A stretch of 64,000 bases of DNA. It comes from an uncultured Granulosicoccus sp. Its GTDB lineage: Bacteria > Pseudomonadota > Gammaproteobacteria > Granulosicoccales > Granulosicoccaceae. Under the pieces are notes generated by a model that saw only the letters and a program-made list of their open reading frames with translations, did no database searches and was not told the origin of the DNA. The position numbers were made by a program, and so were the translations under genes. The stretch spans positions 152,461 to 216,460 of the forward strand of contig CANLNQ010000011.1 in the NCBI GenBank assembly GCA_947492525.1, read 5' to 3'. The first letter of the stretch is position 1. Every line of letters starts with the position of its first letter. Positions 20,076-30,131 of the stretch are shown one piece after another.

Positions 20076-21035
20076 TCAGGCCGCTTCATTGATGACAGAT
20101 TGCATGAGCTGCTCCTGCTCGACAATCGACAGACGATCACAGGCCAGCACATGCACATTGTTCATGCCACGCAGCCAGGTGAGCTGTCGCTTGGCCAGCT
20201 GACGGGTTGCCGCCACTGCCCGCTCGACCCAGGCGTTTTCATCGTGCGCCGCGGAGCCATTGACCTGCATTTCATCCAGGTGTTCCCATGCCTGACGATA
20301 ACCCACGCTGCGCATTGCCGGGAGATCTGCCTGAATCGCCGCATTCTCCCGCAAGCGCTGCATCTCGTCGATGAATCCACTCTCGACCATGCGCTTGAAG
20401 CGCAAGGCTATGCGCTGATGCAGCCAGTCCCGGTTCTCCGGCACCAGTGCAAATTTCAATGGCGGCTGGTCCAGCAGGGAAACGGTGTCTGCCTGCAATC
20501 GACTCATGGGGATACCCGTCAGCCGGTAGACCTCCAGGGCTCGCTGCAGACGTTGTGGATCATTGGGGTGTATTCGATCTGCCGCGGCCGGATCGATGCT
20601 GCGCAGCTGATCGTGCATGGCGGCCCAACCGAGCTTGCCTGCCTCCTTCAACAAGGCCTCACGCACCGCCGGGTCGGCATCAGGCAGCCTTGCCAGCCCT
20701 TCTTCGAGTGCCTTGAAATACAGCATGGTACCGCCCACCATCAGCACCTGCTTGCCACGGCCACGTATCTCCTCGATCGCCTGCAGGGCATCGTCACAGA
20801 AGCGAGCAGCGGAGTACACCTCCCAAGGCTCGCAGATATCGATCAGATGATGTGGCACGGTGGCGCGCTCCTCCAGAGAGGGCTTGGCGGTACCGATATC
20901 CAGACCTCGATAGACCAGAGCGGAGTCGACACTGATGATCTCGGCATCCAGTGTCGAGGCAATGGACAGGGACAGGTCGGTCTTGCCGCAGGCAGTGGCC
21001 CCCATCAGAAAAATGACTGGCAGCTTGCGACTCAT
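20076..21035 (-). CDS. miaA: tRNA dimethylallyltransferase
   Basis: 319 residues: P-loop GATACGKTDLSLS at 12-24, DSALVYRGLDIGTAKP, the HHLIDICEPWEVYSAARF segment, and NDPQRLQRALEVYRLTG. It adds the dimethylallyl group to A37 of tRNAs reading UNN codons. mutL lies immediately upstream, the standard mutL-miaA order, but the following gene is cysM rather than hfq. Confidence 0.97.
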   Translation of the reverse strand: MSRKLPVIFLMGATACGKTDLSLSIASTLDAEIISVDSALVYRGLDIGTAKPSLEERATVPHHLIDICEPWEVYSAARFCDDALQAIEEIRGRGKQVLMVGGTMLYFKALEEGLARLPDADPAVREALLKEAGKLGWAAMHDQLRSIDPAAADRIHPNDPQRLQRALEVYRLTGIPMSRLQADTVSLLDQPPLKFALVPENRDWLHQRIALRFKRMVESGFIDEMQRLRENAAIQADLPAMRSVGYRQAWEHLDEMQVNGSAAHDENAWVERAVAATRQLAKRQLTWLRGMNNVHVLACDRLSIVEQEQLMQSVINEAA

Positions 21036-21083
21036 GAAGTACCGATGTCTGTCATCACTGTGCAGATAGCATTCATCGCGTTC

Positions 21084-22976
21084 TCAACGGCCCCGCAGAA
21101 ACAGTTTGTCCAGCTCCGCCATGTCCAGCGCTGTCCAGGTCGGCCGCCCATGATTGCACTGACCACTGTTCGGCGTGGACTCGATCTGGCGCAGCAAGGC
21201 GTTCATCTCTGACAGACTCAATCCGCGGTTTGCCCTGACCGAGCCATGGCAGGCCATCGAGGAGAGCACCTCGTCCACGGCAGCGCGCAGACGTTCGCTA
21301 CTGTCATGATTCATCAGATCGGAAAGCACATCACGCAGCAACGCGCTGACATCAGCCTGGCCGAGAATGGCAGGCACTTCGCGAATGCACAGTTGTTCGG
21401 GAGCCATCCGATCCACCACCAGGCCGATGCCTTCCAGCCAGTCACGTTCAGCCTCACAACGATCCGCTTCAGCTTCACTGACATCCAGAGTCACGGGTAC
21501 CAGCAAGGCCTGCCGCTTCAGCGCGCCATCGTGGTACAGGGTCTTGAGGCGCTCATACGTGATGCGTTCATGCGCAGCATGCGCATCAACGATGATCATG
21601 CCGTCCCGGTTTTCAGCCAGGATATAGACGCCATGCAGATGAGCCCGGGCAAAACCCAGCGGCGGAATGACAGCGTCGGCCTCCGGCTCGTTCATGCGCT
21701 CACGCATGCCGTCGCCGTTACGTGCATAGGGACTGATGGGCTCGGGCGCTCGCCCACCACCGGCCGGAGCACCCGCCGAGCTTGCACTCGGCGCTCCCAG
21801 ACGATTCATGGCATCCAGTTGTTCCTGCACCTGCAGGGGCATCGGGCGCTGAAACGGCACACGTGAATAGCCACTGCCAGTCGCCGCCTGTTCGGGCCGT
21901 GTGCCCTGGCCGCCCGACAGCGGCGGCTCATGACCGATCAGGCCGTTCGATCCGGCATCCGCCAGAGAATCAGCCGGCGTCACCGCGGCCAGAAATTCCT
22001 TGATCGAGCGACGTACGAAGCCATGAACCAGCTGACTTTCCCGGAACCGCACCTCCTGTTTGCCGGGATGTACATTGACATCGACGCTGGTCGGATCCAT
22101 TTGCAGAAACAGCACGAAGGCGGGATGCCGCTGGTGGTAGATCAGGTCACTGTATGCCTGCTTGACGGCATGTGAAATGACCTTGTCTCGCACCATGCGT
22201 TGATTGACATAGAAATACTGCATATCGGCCTGCGAACGAGAGAACGATGGATCGGCAACCCATCCGCTCAGGTACAAACCTGCGCCTTCGAGACTGACGG
22301 CTCTTGCCGCCTCGCCAAAGCCCTTGCCCAGAATGCGGGTGATCCGCGCATTGCGCGTTTCATCATCCATGGCGGCCTTGCAATCAAAGCTGGTCTTGCC
22401 ATTGTGATTGAGCGTGAAAGCACACTCGGGCCTGGCCATGGCCAATGTCTTGACGACGGTTTCGCAACGCGAAAACTCGGTACGCGGCGTGCGCATGAAC
22501 TTGCGTCGTGCCGGCACGTTGTAGAAAAGGCTGTTCACATCCACGGTGGTTCCCACCGGGTGCGCCGCCGGCTCCTGCTCCATGGCTGCATCCGGCTGAT
22601 AATCGATACGCGCCCCGTGCTCGGAATCACTGGTGCGGGAGGTCAGCGTCAGTCGCGACACCGAGGCGATACTGGGCAAGGCCTCGCCACGGAATCCCAG
22701 CGTGGACACCTTCTGCAGATCATCCATCGACAGGATCTTGCTCGTTGCGTGTCGACTCAGTGCCTTGGGCAGGTCTGCAGCATCGATACCGCAGCCGTTA
22801 TCCCTGATACGGATACGATCCAGCCCTCCCTGATCCAGATCGATCACGATTCGCGTGGCCCCGGCATCGAGTGAATTCTCGACCAGTTCCTTGACGATGG
22901 AGGCCGGACGTTCGACCACCTCGCCAGCGGCAATCTGGTTGATCAGATGATCCGGAAGTTGCTGGATACTGGGCAT
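21084..22976 (-). CDS. mutL: DNA mismatch repair protein MutL
   Basis: ATG at 22976 (MPSIQQLPDHLINQIAAGEV) gives 630 residues; the longer frame to 23090 is not homologous. GHKL ATPase motifs: ELVENSLDAGATRI, IRDNGCGIDAADLP, TLGFRGEALPSIASV. The C-terminal half has VDAHAAHERITYERLK, a variant of the DQHA(x)2E(x)4E metal-binding endonuclease motif found in MutH-less bacteria, plus MACHGSVRANRGL and GQCNHGRPTW. It probably nicks DNA itself. It pairs with mutS at 3518. Confidence 0.96.
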   Translation of the reverse strand: MPSIQQLPDHLINQIAAGEVVERPASIVKELVENSLDAGATRIVIDLDQGGLDRIRIRDNGCGIDAADLPKALSRHATSKILSMDDLQKVSTLGFRGEALPSIASVSRLTLTSRTSDSEHGARIDYQPDAAMEQEPAAHPVGTTVDVNSLFYNVPARRKFMRTPRTEFSRCETVVKTLAMARPECAFTLNHNGKTSFDCKAAMDDETRNARITRILGKGFGEAARAVSLEGAGLYLSGWVADPSFSRSQADMQYFYVNQRMVRDKVISHAVKQAYSDLIYHQRHPAFVLFLQMDPTSVDVNVHPGKQEVRFRESQLVHGFVRRSIKEFLAAVTPADSLADAGSNGLIGHEPPLSGGQGTRPEQAATGSGYSRVPFQRPMPLQVQEQLDAMNRLGAPSASSAGAPAGGGRAPEPISPYARNGDGMRERMNEPEADAVIPPLGFARAHLHGVYILAENRDGMIIVDAHAAHERITYERLKTLYHDGALKRQALLVPVTLDVSEAEADRCEAERDWLEGIGLVVDRMAPEQLCIREVPAILGQADVSALLRDVLSDLMNHDSSERLRAAVDEVLSSMACHGSVRANRGLSLSEMNALLRQIESTPNSGQCNHGRPTWTALDMAELDKLFLRGR

Positions 22977-23144
22977 GTAGATCGGGTATGGGCGTTGAAG
23001 ACAAGGCAATCGACGAGCGATCAACCCCATATTATGCGCTTGTTGAGACCACACTGCACAGCCGGGCGCCGCAATCGCCGTCTCTTGCAAGCTCTGGCTC
23101 GGGGCTAGGGCTGCTGATGTGAAACAGTGCCGGCGCGACGGCGT

Positions 23145-24377
23145 TCAGGACCCCTGCCGGCGCCGCTCTGCGGCCAGTATCGTACCCGCCGGCGCTCGCT
23201 TGTCCAGAAAACGGACAACGCCTTTCTCGATGGCGCCGGCCAGTTGTTCCTGAAAACGGGCACTTCTGAGGTTCTTCTCTTCCTGCAGGTTCGAGATGAA
23301 GGCGGTCTCGATCAGGATCGACGGAATGTCGGGGGCTTTCAGAACCGCGAAAGCCGCCTGCTCGACGGTTGGTTTGTGCACGGTCCCGATCTTGGCCAGT
23401 TCACTCAACACGTCCGCACCCGCTTCCATGCTCTGTTCCATCGTGCTGCTTTGCGTCAACGACAGAATCATCTGCCGCAGCCCGGTTTTCAGGTCACCCA
23501 GATCGACGTTTCCATACAGCGCCGCCGACTCGTTGTCACTCTTGGCGAGCCAGGCCGCCGCCTCTGAGCTGGCACCGTCCAGCGACAGGGCGTACACCGA
23601 GCTGCCCATGGCATCATTGTGATTGATGGCATCGGCGTGTATCGACAGAAACAGATCTGCCCCGCTCTCGCGGGCAATGTCCATGCGTTTGCGCAGGTCC
23701 ACGTAGACATCGCTGTCGCGAATCAACACCGGTTTGATGCCCGGCTGGTCTTTCAACTTCTCATACAGCTTGAGCGCAACGGCCAGGGTAATGTCCTTCT
23801 CCTGTGTCTTGCGCTGCCCTATCGCCCCGGGGTCCCGACCACCGTGACCCGCGTCAATGGCAACAACTGCATCGCGAAGCTGTGTGGCCTCTGGTGCCGG
23901 GGCCGCACGATAGACCGGCGGGGCGCTCTGCACATGACTCTTCACACCCAGATCGACAATCAGACGCTGGCCACCCTGCCGCGGCACGAATTTATAGCTG
24001 GGGCTGACCTTGCCGCGCAGATCGAAAACCACTCGCAGGAAATCTTCACCATGCTGCGCGTAGCGGACAGACTTCACGACACCTTCCGCGAAGCCCTCTT
24101 CCGCTATCCGCGTTGCCAGAATGACGTCTGGCAGATCGATCACAAGGCGATCGGGCTTGTTCAGACTGAACATGTCGACCCTCGCATCGCGTGAATCAAG
24201 ATCGAAATGCAGCATCACGTTTTCCTGCTGCACCAGGCGAAAACCATTGAGCCTGGCGCTGGCGTGCAGATTCGCGCTGTGGCCAAGCACGCCAAGCATC
24301 ACGCCGAGCACCGTCAGAAAACGGAGCAGGCGCGCAGTTGTTTCGGAGATCATTGCTATCGTGCCTTGCAGCATCAC
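23145..24377 (-). CDS. amiB: N-acetylmuramoyl-L-alanine amidase (AmiB/AmiC type)
   Basis: 410 residues: signal segment (FLTVLGVMLGVLGHSANLHA), an AMIN septum-targeting domain at about 40-135, and an Amidase_3 zinc domain at about 170-400 with VVAIDAGHGGRDPGAIG (His), a Glu in the LRKRMDIARE region, LFLSIHADA (second His) and catalytic ILIETAFISN. It splits septal peptidoglycan during daughter-cell separation. No LysM follows. It precedes mutL on the same strand as in E. coli; tsaE, normally adjacent, is about 1.6 kb away. Confidence 0.93.
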   Translation of the reverse strand: MMLQGTIAMISETTARLLRFLTVLGVMLGVLGHSANLHASARLNGFRLVQQENVMLHFDLDSRDARVDMFSLNKPDRLVIDLPDVILATRIAEEGFAEGVVKSVRYAQHGEDFLRVVFDLRGKVSPSYKFVPRQGGQRLIVDLGVKSHVQSAPPVYRAAPAPEATQLRDAVVAIDAGHGGRDPGAIGQRKTQEKDITLAVALKLYEKLKDQPGIKPVLIRDSDVYVDLRKRMDIARESGADLFLSIHADAINHNDAMGSSVYALSLDGASSEAAAWLAKSDNESAALYGNVDLGDLKTGLRQMILSLTQSSTMEQSMEAGADVLSELAKIGTVHKPTVEQAAFAVLKAPDIPSILIETAFISNLQEEKNLRSARFQEQLAGAIEKGVVRFLDKRAPAGTILAAERRRQGS

Positions 24378-24548
24378 ACCCTCACGTCAGCGATTCTTGA
24401 TCGGCTCTCTGTCTCTTGGATACGTGCATCCGTCAGTCGTTCCCGTTGACCGCGCACGAACAGCAGAGTTGGACAGCGGACAGGCTCTGCCGATACAAGC
24501 ATAGAAGAGCTCAGCGGAATGTCCAGTCGCCGGATAAGGGCGGCATGG

Positions 24549-24630
24549 CCCTGGGTCAGGCCCTGGGTCAGGGTCAGGGTCAGGGTCAGGGTCAGGGTCA
24601 GGGTCAGGGTCAGGGTCAGGGTCAGGGTAG
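24549..24630 (+). repeat. (GGGTCA)n hexanucleotide array
   Basis: Ten perfect GGGTCA units run from 24565 to 24624, preceded by an isolated unit at 24553-24558 separated by one variant hexamer (GGCCCT), and followed by GGGTAG. The array lies in the roughly 310-bp gap between the SDR stop (24688) and the amiB start (24377), so it is upstream of amiB. GGG triplets every 6 bases make a textbook G-quadruplex motif on the plus strand. A frame through it (Gly-Gln or Val-Arg repeats) is not a credible gene. Confidence 0.95.
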
Positions 24631-24687
24631 CTGACGCTACCGGCCCTGTTGCGCGTTCAGATTTGTTTCTGCAGGACGGTGCGTCGG

Positions 24688-25560
24688 TCAGTCAATGCCA
24701 TGCACGACGTGTGTCGGAGAGCGCTCGAAAACCTCATCGGGCACGAAGAAATCGGCCATGAGGCGCGTGGCCCCTTCCTGCTGGTAAGCGGAAAAGTCTG
24801 TAACACCCTCTTCCCGCAGCACTTCCTCATCGATGAAGAAGTTGCCCGTGCAGTTGGCCGGATCCCGACTGAATATGGCCATGGCCGCATCGGCCATGAT
24901 CGACGGCTTGCGGCACATCAATGCCATCTGATCATCGCCGATGACATTGCGCACCGCTGCCGTGTCAATGGCAGTCAGTGGCCACAGGGCATTGACAGCG
25001 ATCTGCCGGTCACGAAACTCTTCCGCCATACCCAGCACGCACATGGACATTCCGTATTTGGCAATGGTGTAGGCGACATGCTTCTTGAACCATTTGGGAT
25101 TCATGTCCAGCGGCGGAGACAGATTCAGGATATGCGCCTGTTCTGCTGCCGCCAGATACGGAAGCGCCGTACGGGACACCAGATAGGTGCCTCGAGTATT
25201 GACCTCGTTCATGAGGTCATAACGCTTCATGGATGTCTCTGCCGTTCCGGTCAGCGACACGGCACTGGCGTTGTTGATACAGATGTCAATGCCGCCGAAT
25301 GTCTCGACAGTACGGCTGATCGCCTCTTCCACCTGCTGCTCATCGCGAATGTCACACAGCAGGCCCAGTGCCTGGCCAGCGCCGGCGGCATTGATTTCAT
25401 CGGCAGCAGTGAATACCGTTCCCGGCAGCTTCGGATGAGGCTCGGCAGTTTTTGCCGCAATGGCCACATTGGCGCCTTTGGCTGCGGCAGCCTTGGCGAT
25501 GGCCAGGCCGATTCCGCGACTGCCGCCAGACATGAAGACTGTTTTTCCTGCGAGTGACAT
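24688..25560 (-). CDS. HSDL2-like short-chain dehydrogenase
   Basis: 290 residues. Cofactor motif FMSGGSRGIGLAIAKAAA at the N-terminus, LCDIRDEQQVEEAI, CINNASAVSL, and the catalytic Tyr/Lys in VAYTIAKYGMSM. The NPKWFKKH segment and the LWPLTAIDTAAVRN stretch are typical of the hydroxysteroid dehydrogenase-like protein 2 branch, not FabG. The substrate is unknown; fatty acyl or steroid-like alcohols are possible by family. It is in line with the SirB2 and tsaE genes, 55 bp after SirB2, and interrupts the usual tsaE-amiB pair. Confidence 0.85.
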   Translation of the reverse strand: MSLAGKTVFMSGGSRGIGLAIAKAAAAKGANVAIAAKTAEPHPKLPGTVFTAADEINAAGAGQALGLLCDIRDEQQVEEAISRTVETFGGIDICINNASAVSLTGTAETSMKRYDLMNEVNTRGTYLVSRTALPYLAAAEQAHILNLSPPLDMNPKWFKKHVAYTIAKYGMSMCVLGMAEEFRDRQIAVNALWPLTAIDTAAVRNVIGDDQMALMCRKPSIMADAAMAIFSRDPANCTGNFFIDEEVLREEGVTDFSAYQQEGATRLMADFFVPDEVFERSPTHVVHGID

Positions 25561-25615
25561 GCACGAATTCCCGGTTGAGAGGCGTTGACGAAGTGTACTG
25601 GAAATGCCGCTAGGC

Positions 25616-26041
25616 TCAGCCGAAATATCCCGTCACGGACCGACTCAAGGCAACCGATACGATGAAGGCAAATACCAGCAAGGCACAGCCCAGCAGCAGG
25701 CACCGCACGGCCAGTGGATACTTTCCTCGCATGACCAGTGTTCCCAGAGCGATATAGGTCAGCAAACCGCCAATCTTGACCGCCAGCCAGAGCGTATTCC
25801 AGGGTGCCATGCCAGACAGGGTCGCAAGCGTCACTGCCGACAGCAGCAGGCCCGTATCGTTGACATGCTGAGCAATGCGCAGGCCTGCCCACCCGGCCCA
25901 GCGGGCTTCGGACAGCACCCCGATGGCTCGTACCGTAAACAGGCTGATCGACAGGGCTACCGTTGACTGGTGAATCAACTTCACAAGCAGATAATCCACG
26001 ACCGGCCGCTCAGGCGCTGAAGACCACTTCACGCGATTCAT
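25616..26041 (-). CDS. SirB2-like integral membrane protein
   Basis: 141 residues with four hydrophobic segments (about 21-45, 58-75, 82-100, 112-135) and the SirB family opening VKLIHQSTVALSISLFTVRAIG. The role is unknown; the family name comes from a Salmonella invasion-gene study. ATG at 26041 overlaps the tsaE 3' end by 32 bp. A GTG at 26002 would remove that overlap and 13 poorly conserved residues. Confidence 0.8.
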   Translation of the reverse strand: MNRVKWSSAPERPVVDYLLVKLIHQSTVALSISLFTVRAIGVLSEARWAGWAGLRIAQHVNDTGLLLSAVTLATLSGMAPWNTLWLAVKIGGLLTYIALGTLVMRGKYPLAVRCLLLGCALLVFAFIVSVALSRSVTGYFG

Positions 26042-26492
26042 CGGCCGTGTAGCTGATGGACACCTGCAGATCCGCCGGGGGCACTCGGTCTCCCCCTTTC
26101 TGCGGCCATTCGATCAGAACCAGATCGTGATCCCGCAGCACATCGTCGAAACCCAGATAATCCAGCTCGGCCGGGTCCTCCAGACGATACAGGTCCATAT
26201 GAGCAATACGGGCAATGCACCCATCCTCTGGCGGGAGCTCATAGGTTTCGATCAATGTGTAAGTGGGACTCTTGACACGACCGGCATAACCCAGTGCATG
26301 AATGATCGAGCGCACCAGAACGCTCTTGCCAGCCCCCAGCTCCCCCGACAGGGTCATCAACGTGCTCGTGCCCGCAGGCAGCGATCTTGCCAACTCCACG
26401 CCCAAAGCCTGCATGGCGGCCTCGTCTTGAAGTTGGCGAACAGGCCTGGCCAGAAAGCTGTGCGGGAATCCGGATGTGCTTGCAGTATTCAT
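26010..26492 (-). CDS. tsaE: tRNA threonylcarbamoyladenosine biosynthesis ATPase TsaE
   Basis: 160 residues with Walker A SGELGAGKSVLVRSII near residue 48, SPTYTLIETYELP, HMDLYRLEDPAELDYLGF and LIEWPQKGGDRVP, all standard TsaE landmarks. It acts with TsaB and TsaD to make t6A37 in ANN-decoding tRNAs. The neighbouring nnr gene found in E. coli is absent: the upstream side faces napE divergently. Confidence 0.95.
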   Translation of the reverse strand: MNTASTSGFPHSFLARPVRQLQDEAAMQALGVELARSLPAGTSTLMTLSGELGAGKSVLVRSIIHALGYAGRVKSPTYTLIETYELPPEDGCIARIAHMDLYRLEDPAELDYLGFDDVLRDHDLVLIEWPQKGGDRVPPADLQVSISYTADESREVVFSA

Positions 26493-26596
26493 GATGAGGC
26501 AAGATTAACACGCAGCCCCCGTCCACGGCTGAACAGCGCTGTCACACGACCAGAACGATAAACAGGTAACCCGGCAGCGCAATCTTCCGAAGGCAC

Positions 26597-26610
26597 TTGA
26601 TTTAGATCAA
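26597..26610 (+). promoter_or_regulatory. FNR/Anr box and putative class II promoter of nap
   Basis: TTGATTTAGATCAA is a perfect TTGAT-N4-ATCAA site. An AT-rich -10-like element lies at about 26633-26638, which would place the start near 26645, i.e. the box near -41.5, the geometry of FNR-activated class II promoters. This implies induction of nap under low oxygen by an FNR/Anr/Dnr-type regulator. No regulator gene is in the window. Confidence 0.85.
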
Positions 26611-26667
26611 TGCATCACTGAGCGCAATGATCAATATTAGTGTTGGTTCCCTGCTTGCTGACATTCC

Positions 26668-26835
26668 ATGGACAACACGCCCGATAACAACAGCGCCGAC
26701 CAGCGCAAGACCGAACGCGGAGTATTCCTGTTCCTGACCGTCGTGCTCGCGCCTGTACTGGCAGTCGCCATCGTTGGTGGCTATGGCTTCATGGTCTGGA
26801 TCTATCAGATGTTCGCTGGTCCACCGACGGCCTGA
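26668..26835 (+). CDS. napE: Periplasmic nitrate reductase small membrane protein NapE
   Basis: A 55-residue protein starting at ATG 26668: a polar, cytoplasmic N-terminus (MDNTPDNNSADQRKTERG) and one membrane helix (FLFLTVVLAPVLAVAIVGGYGF) ending MVWIYQMFAGPPTA. This is the NapE pattern, including the KTER...F-LF boundary. Its role in the nitrate reductase system is not well defined. It is the first gene of the operon; napD follows with 3-6 bp between. Confidence 0.88.
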   Translation: MDNTPDNNSADQRKTERGVFLFLTVVLAPVLAVAIVGGYGFMVWIYQMFAGPPTA

Positions 26836-26838
26836 ATC

Positions 26839-27153
26839 ATGATGAACATCAGCCCACGGGAAGACGCACCCAAGCCATCGGTCTCACCCGATATTCACAT
26901 TGCAAGTCTGGTGATATTTGCGCGACCAGACTGCCGTGGCGAGACCATCGAATTCCTGAATGGCATTCCGTTCTGCACACTGTATGCGGAAGAATCCCGA
27001 GCCGCACTGGTTATCGTCGTCGAAGTGGAACACCAGCAAGTCATCAATTCACTGATGGACGAGCTCAATGCCCGAAGCGGCATCCTCTCCGTCAACCTTG
27101 TCTATCACCATGTTGATTCTGCACATTCATTGAACCAGGAAATGAATTCATGA
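26839..27153 (+). CDS. napD: NapA-specific chaperone NapD
   Basis: 104 residues of ferredoxin-like fold: [39 protein letters not shown] and [15 protein letters not shown]. NapD binds the twin-arginine signal of NapA and holds back export until the cofactor is loaded. A second ATG lies one codon in (26842). The stop overlaps the napA ATG (ATGA, 4 bp), so translation is coupled. Confidence 0.93.
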   Translation: MMNISPREDAPKPSVSPDIHIASLVIFARPDCRGETIEFLNGIPFCTLYAEESRAALVIVVEVEHQQVINSLMDELNARSGILSVNLVYHHVDSAHSLNQEMNS

Positions 27154-29645
27154 AAATCACCCGGCGCGAATTCGTGCACATGTCTGCAGCCACGACTGCC
27201 GCAGCCGTTGCTGGCATCTCCATCCCCGGCAACGCCTCCAACCTGGTAACCGATGCTCAGCACACAGAGCTGAAATGGTCCAAGGCCGCCTGTCGGTTCT
27301 GCGGTACCGGCTGTAGCGTCAACGTCGGTGTCAAGGAGGGACGTGTCGTAGCCACGCACGGCGATATCAAGTCAGAAGTGAACAAGGGCCTCAACTGCGT
27401 CAAGGGCTATTTCCTGTCGAAGATCATGTACGGCTCGGACAGACTGACACAACCCCTGCTGCGAATGACTGACGGCAAATACGACAAACACGGCGAATTC
27501 ACCCCGATCAGCTGGGATGCCGCCTTTGACATCATGGAAGAGAAGTTCAAGAAAGCCCTGAAGGAAAAGGGGCCTACCGCCGTCGGCATGTTCGGCTCCG
27601 GCCAATGGACTGTCTGGGAGGGCTATGCCGCATCGAAACTGTTCAAGGCCGGCTTCCGCTCGAACAATATCGACCCCAATGCTCGCCACTGCATGGCCTC
27701 TGCGGTCGGCGGTTTCATGCGGACCTTTGGCATGGATGAGCCGATGGGGTGTTACGACGATATCGAGGCGGCTGATGCCTTTGTATTGTGGGGATCCAAC
27801 ATGGCCGAAATGCATCCCATACTGTGGACGCGCGTCACGGATCGTCGATTGAGTGCACCTCATGTCAAGGTTGCAGTACTGTCCACGTTCGAGCATCGCA
27901 GCTTCGAGCTGGCAGATGTACCCGTCGTCTTCACGCCGCAGACTGACCTGGCGATGTTGAACTACATTGCCAACTACATCATTCAGAACGACATGGTCAA
28001 TTGGGACTTTGTCCAGAAGCACACGCGCTTCAAGGTAGGCAATGCCGATATCGGATACGGCCTGCGCCCTGAGCACCCGCTCGAACAGGCCGCCAGCAAT
28101 GCGGACAAGGCTGGCGGTGCCAGAGACAGCGACTTCGAGGAATTCGCCGCCTTCGTGAAGGACTACGATGCGCAATACGTCTCCGAGTTGTCGGGGGTAT
28201 CCGTCGAAAAACTCGAAGAGCTGGCGAAATTGTATGCGGACCCGACCATCAAGGTCACATCATTCTGGACGATGGGCTTCAACCAGCACACCCGTGGGGT
28301 CTGGTGCAACAATCTGATCTACAACATCCATCTACTGACCGGCAAGATCGCGACTCCCGGCAATTCACCCTTCTCCCTGACCGGCCAACCTTCGGCCTGC
28401 GGAACGGCACGCGAGGTTGGCACCTTCTCACACCGCTTGCCTGCAGATCTGGTTGTCACCAACAAGGATCATCGTGACACTGCCGAATCCATCTGGAAAA
28501 TCCCTACCGGTACGATTCCGGACAAGCCGGGCTTTCATGCTGTTCAGCAGAACAGGATGCTCAAGGACGGCGTACTCAATGCCTATTGGGTACAGGTCAA
28601 CAACAATATGCAGGCCGGCCCCAACATCAATGAAGAAGGGTTGCCGGGCTACCGCAATCCGGAGAACTTCATTGTCGTGTCGGATGCCTACCCGACCGTG
28701 ACGGCTCAGGCTGCCGACCTGGTCCTGCCTACGGCCATGTGGGTGGAAAAGGAAGGTGCCTATGGCAATGCCGAGAGACGCACGCAGTTCTGGCATCAGA
28801 TGGTGGATGCACCCGGTGAAGCCAAATCGGACTTGTGGCAGCTGGTTGAATTCTCCAAGCGATTTACCACAGAAGATGTCTGGCCTGCGGATATCCTGGA
28901 GGCCAATCCGCAATACAAGGGCAAGACCTTGTATGAAATCCTGTTCGCCAATGGCGAGGTCGACAAATTTCCACTTGACCAGACTGACAGCGAATACGCC
29001 AACCAGGAATCCCGTGATTTCGGCTTCTATCTGCAAAAAGGCCTGTTCGAGGAGTACGCCTCATTCGGCCGAGGTCATGGTCATGACCTCGCCGATTTCG
29101 ACGCCTACCACGAAGCCCATGGCTTGCGCTGGCCTGTGGTCGATGGCAAGGAGACGCGATGGCGTTATCGAGAAGGCAGTGACCCATACGTCAAGGCAGG
29201 CAAGGGCTTCGATTTCTATGGACACAAGGACGGCAAGGCGATCATCTTCGCACTGCCCTATGAGCCTGCCGCAGAGTCTCCCGATGAGGAATACCCGTTG
29301 TGGCTCAGCACCGGCCGTGTCCTGGAACACTGGCATTCAGGCTCGATGACCCAACGTGTGCCCGAGTTGTACAAGGCATTCCCGGATGCCGTTGTCTTCA
29401 TGCACCCGGATGATGCCAAGGCACTCGAATTACGCCGAGGCACCAAGGTTGCCGTACAGTCCAGACGCGGCCAGATAATTACCCGGGTAGAGACTCGGGG
29501 ACGCAACAAGCCACCTCGTGGCCTGGTGTTCGTACCCTGGTTCGACGCCAGCCAGCTGATCAACAAGGTGACGCTGGACGCCACTGATCCGATCTCCAAA
29601 CAGACGGATTTCAAGAAATGCGCCGTTCGTATCGTGAGGGCCTGA
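27150..29645 (+). CDS. napA: Periplasmic nitrate reductase catalytic subunit NapA
   Basis: 831 residues, normal for NapA. A Tat signal ([19 protein letters not shown]) precedes the 4Fe-4S motif [13 protein letters not shown] ending with [10 protein letters not shown]. The molybdenum ligand Cys is in [18 protein letters not shown]; the bis-MGD segments [24 protein letters not shown] and the C-terminal [11 protein letters not shown] and [12 protein letters not shown] regions are all present. It reduces nitrate to nitrite in the periplasm with electrons from NapB. Export follows folding and cofactor insertion. Confidence 0.98.
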   Translation: MKITRREFVHMSAATTAAAVAGISIPGNASNLVTDAQHTELKWSKAACRFCGTGCSVNVGVKEGRVVATHGDIKSEVNKGLNCVKGYFLSKIMYGSDRLTQPLLRMTDGKYDKHGEFTPISWDAAFDIMEEKFKKALKEKGPTAVGMFGSGQWTVWEGYAASKLFKAGFRSNNIDPNARHCMASAVGGFMRTFGMDEPMGCYDDIEAADAFVLWGSNMAEMHPILWTRVTDRRLSAPHVKVAVLSTFEHRSFELADVPVVFTPQTDLAMLNYIANYIIQNDMVNWDFVQKHTRFKVGNADIGYGLRPEHPLEQAASNADKAGGARDSDFEEFAAFVKDYDAQYVSELSGVSVEKLEELAKLYADPTIKVTSFWTMGFNQHTRGVWCNNLIYNIHLLTGKIATPGNSPFSLTGQPSACGTAREVGTFSHRLPADLVVTNKDHRDTAESIWKIPTGTIPDKPGFHAVQQNRMLKDGVLNAYWVQVNNNMQAGPNINEEGLPGYRNPENFIVVSDAYPTVTAQAADLVLPTAMWVEKEGAYGNAERRTQFWHQMVDAPGEAKSDLWQLVEFSKRFTTEDVWPADILEANPQYKGKTLYEILFANGEVDKFPLDQTDSEYANQESRDFGFYLQKGLFEEYASFGRGHGHDLADFDAYHEAHGLRWPVVDGKETRWRYREGSDPYVKAGKGFDFYGHKDGKAIIFALPYEPAAESPDEEYPLWLSTGRVLEHWHSGSMTQRVPELYKAFPDAVVFMHPDDAKALELRRGTKVAVQSRRGQIITRVETRGRNKPPRGLVFVPWFDASQLINKVTLDATDPISKQTDFKKCAVRIVRA

Positions 29646-29647
29646 TC

Positions 29648-30118
29648 ATGACTGTCTCTGCTATTCGTCGATACACCCGTCGCGTCCTGCTTTTGATACC
29701 GGTCGTTGTCGTGACCGCTCTCTGGGCAGCAAACCCTGATGAACTGGCGACATTGCGAAAGGGTGACATCGCCGTGGACCTGGATCCGCCGCGCATGCCT
29801 GAAACGGAAAACAAGGATATCAAGCGCGTACGCAATTATCCCATGCAACCACCAACCATCCCTCACAAGATTGACAATTACACCGTCAACCTCAATGCAA
29901 ACAAGTGCCTGAGCTGTCATAACCGGACATTGACCGAGCAGTCGCAGGCTCCCATGGTCAGCGTCACGCACTTCATGAACAGGGATGGCAATTTTCTTGC
30001 ACAAGTCTCGCCCAGACGCTATTTCTGCAACCAGTGCCATGTGCCTCAGGTAGACGCGCAGCCTCTTGTCGGTAACGACTTCGAGGATGTAGACAGCCTT
30101 ATCGCAAAACCCGACTGA
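29648..30118 (+). CDS. napB: Periplasmic diheme cytochrome NapB
   Basis: ATG at 29648 is two bases after the napA stop and gives 156 residues with an N-terminal signal ([18 protein letters not shown]). Two heme-attachment motifs, CLSCH and CNQCH, are present, plus conserved heme-ligand histidines ([22 protein letters not shown]). It carries electrons from NapC to NapA. Confidence 0.95.
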   Translation: MTVSAIRRYTRRVLLLIPVVVVTALWAANPDELATLRKGDIAVDLDPPRMPETENKDIKRVRNYPMQPPTIPHKIDNYTVNLNANKCLSCHNRTLTEQSQAPMVSVTHFMNRDGNFLAQVSPRRYFCNQCHVPQVDAQPLVGNDFEDVDSLIAKPD

Positions 30119-30131
30119 GACCACTGCCATC

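Noticed and set aside
24416..24761. Frames encoding Gly-Gln or Val-Arg repeats
   Set aside because: They are translations of the (GGGTCA)n array with no start signal or conserved part.
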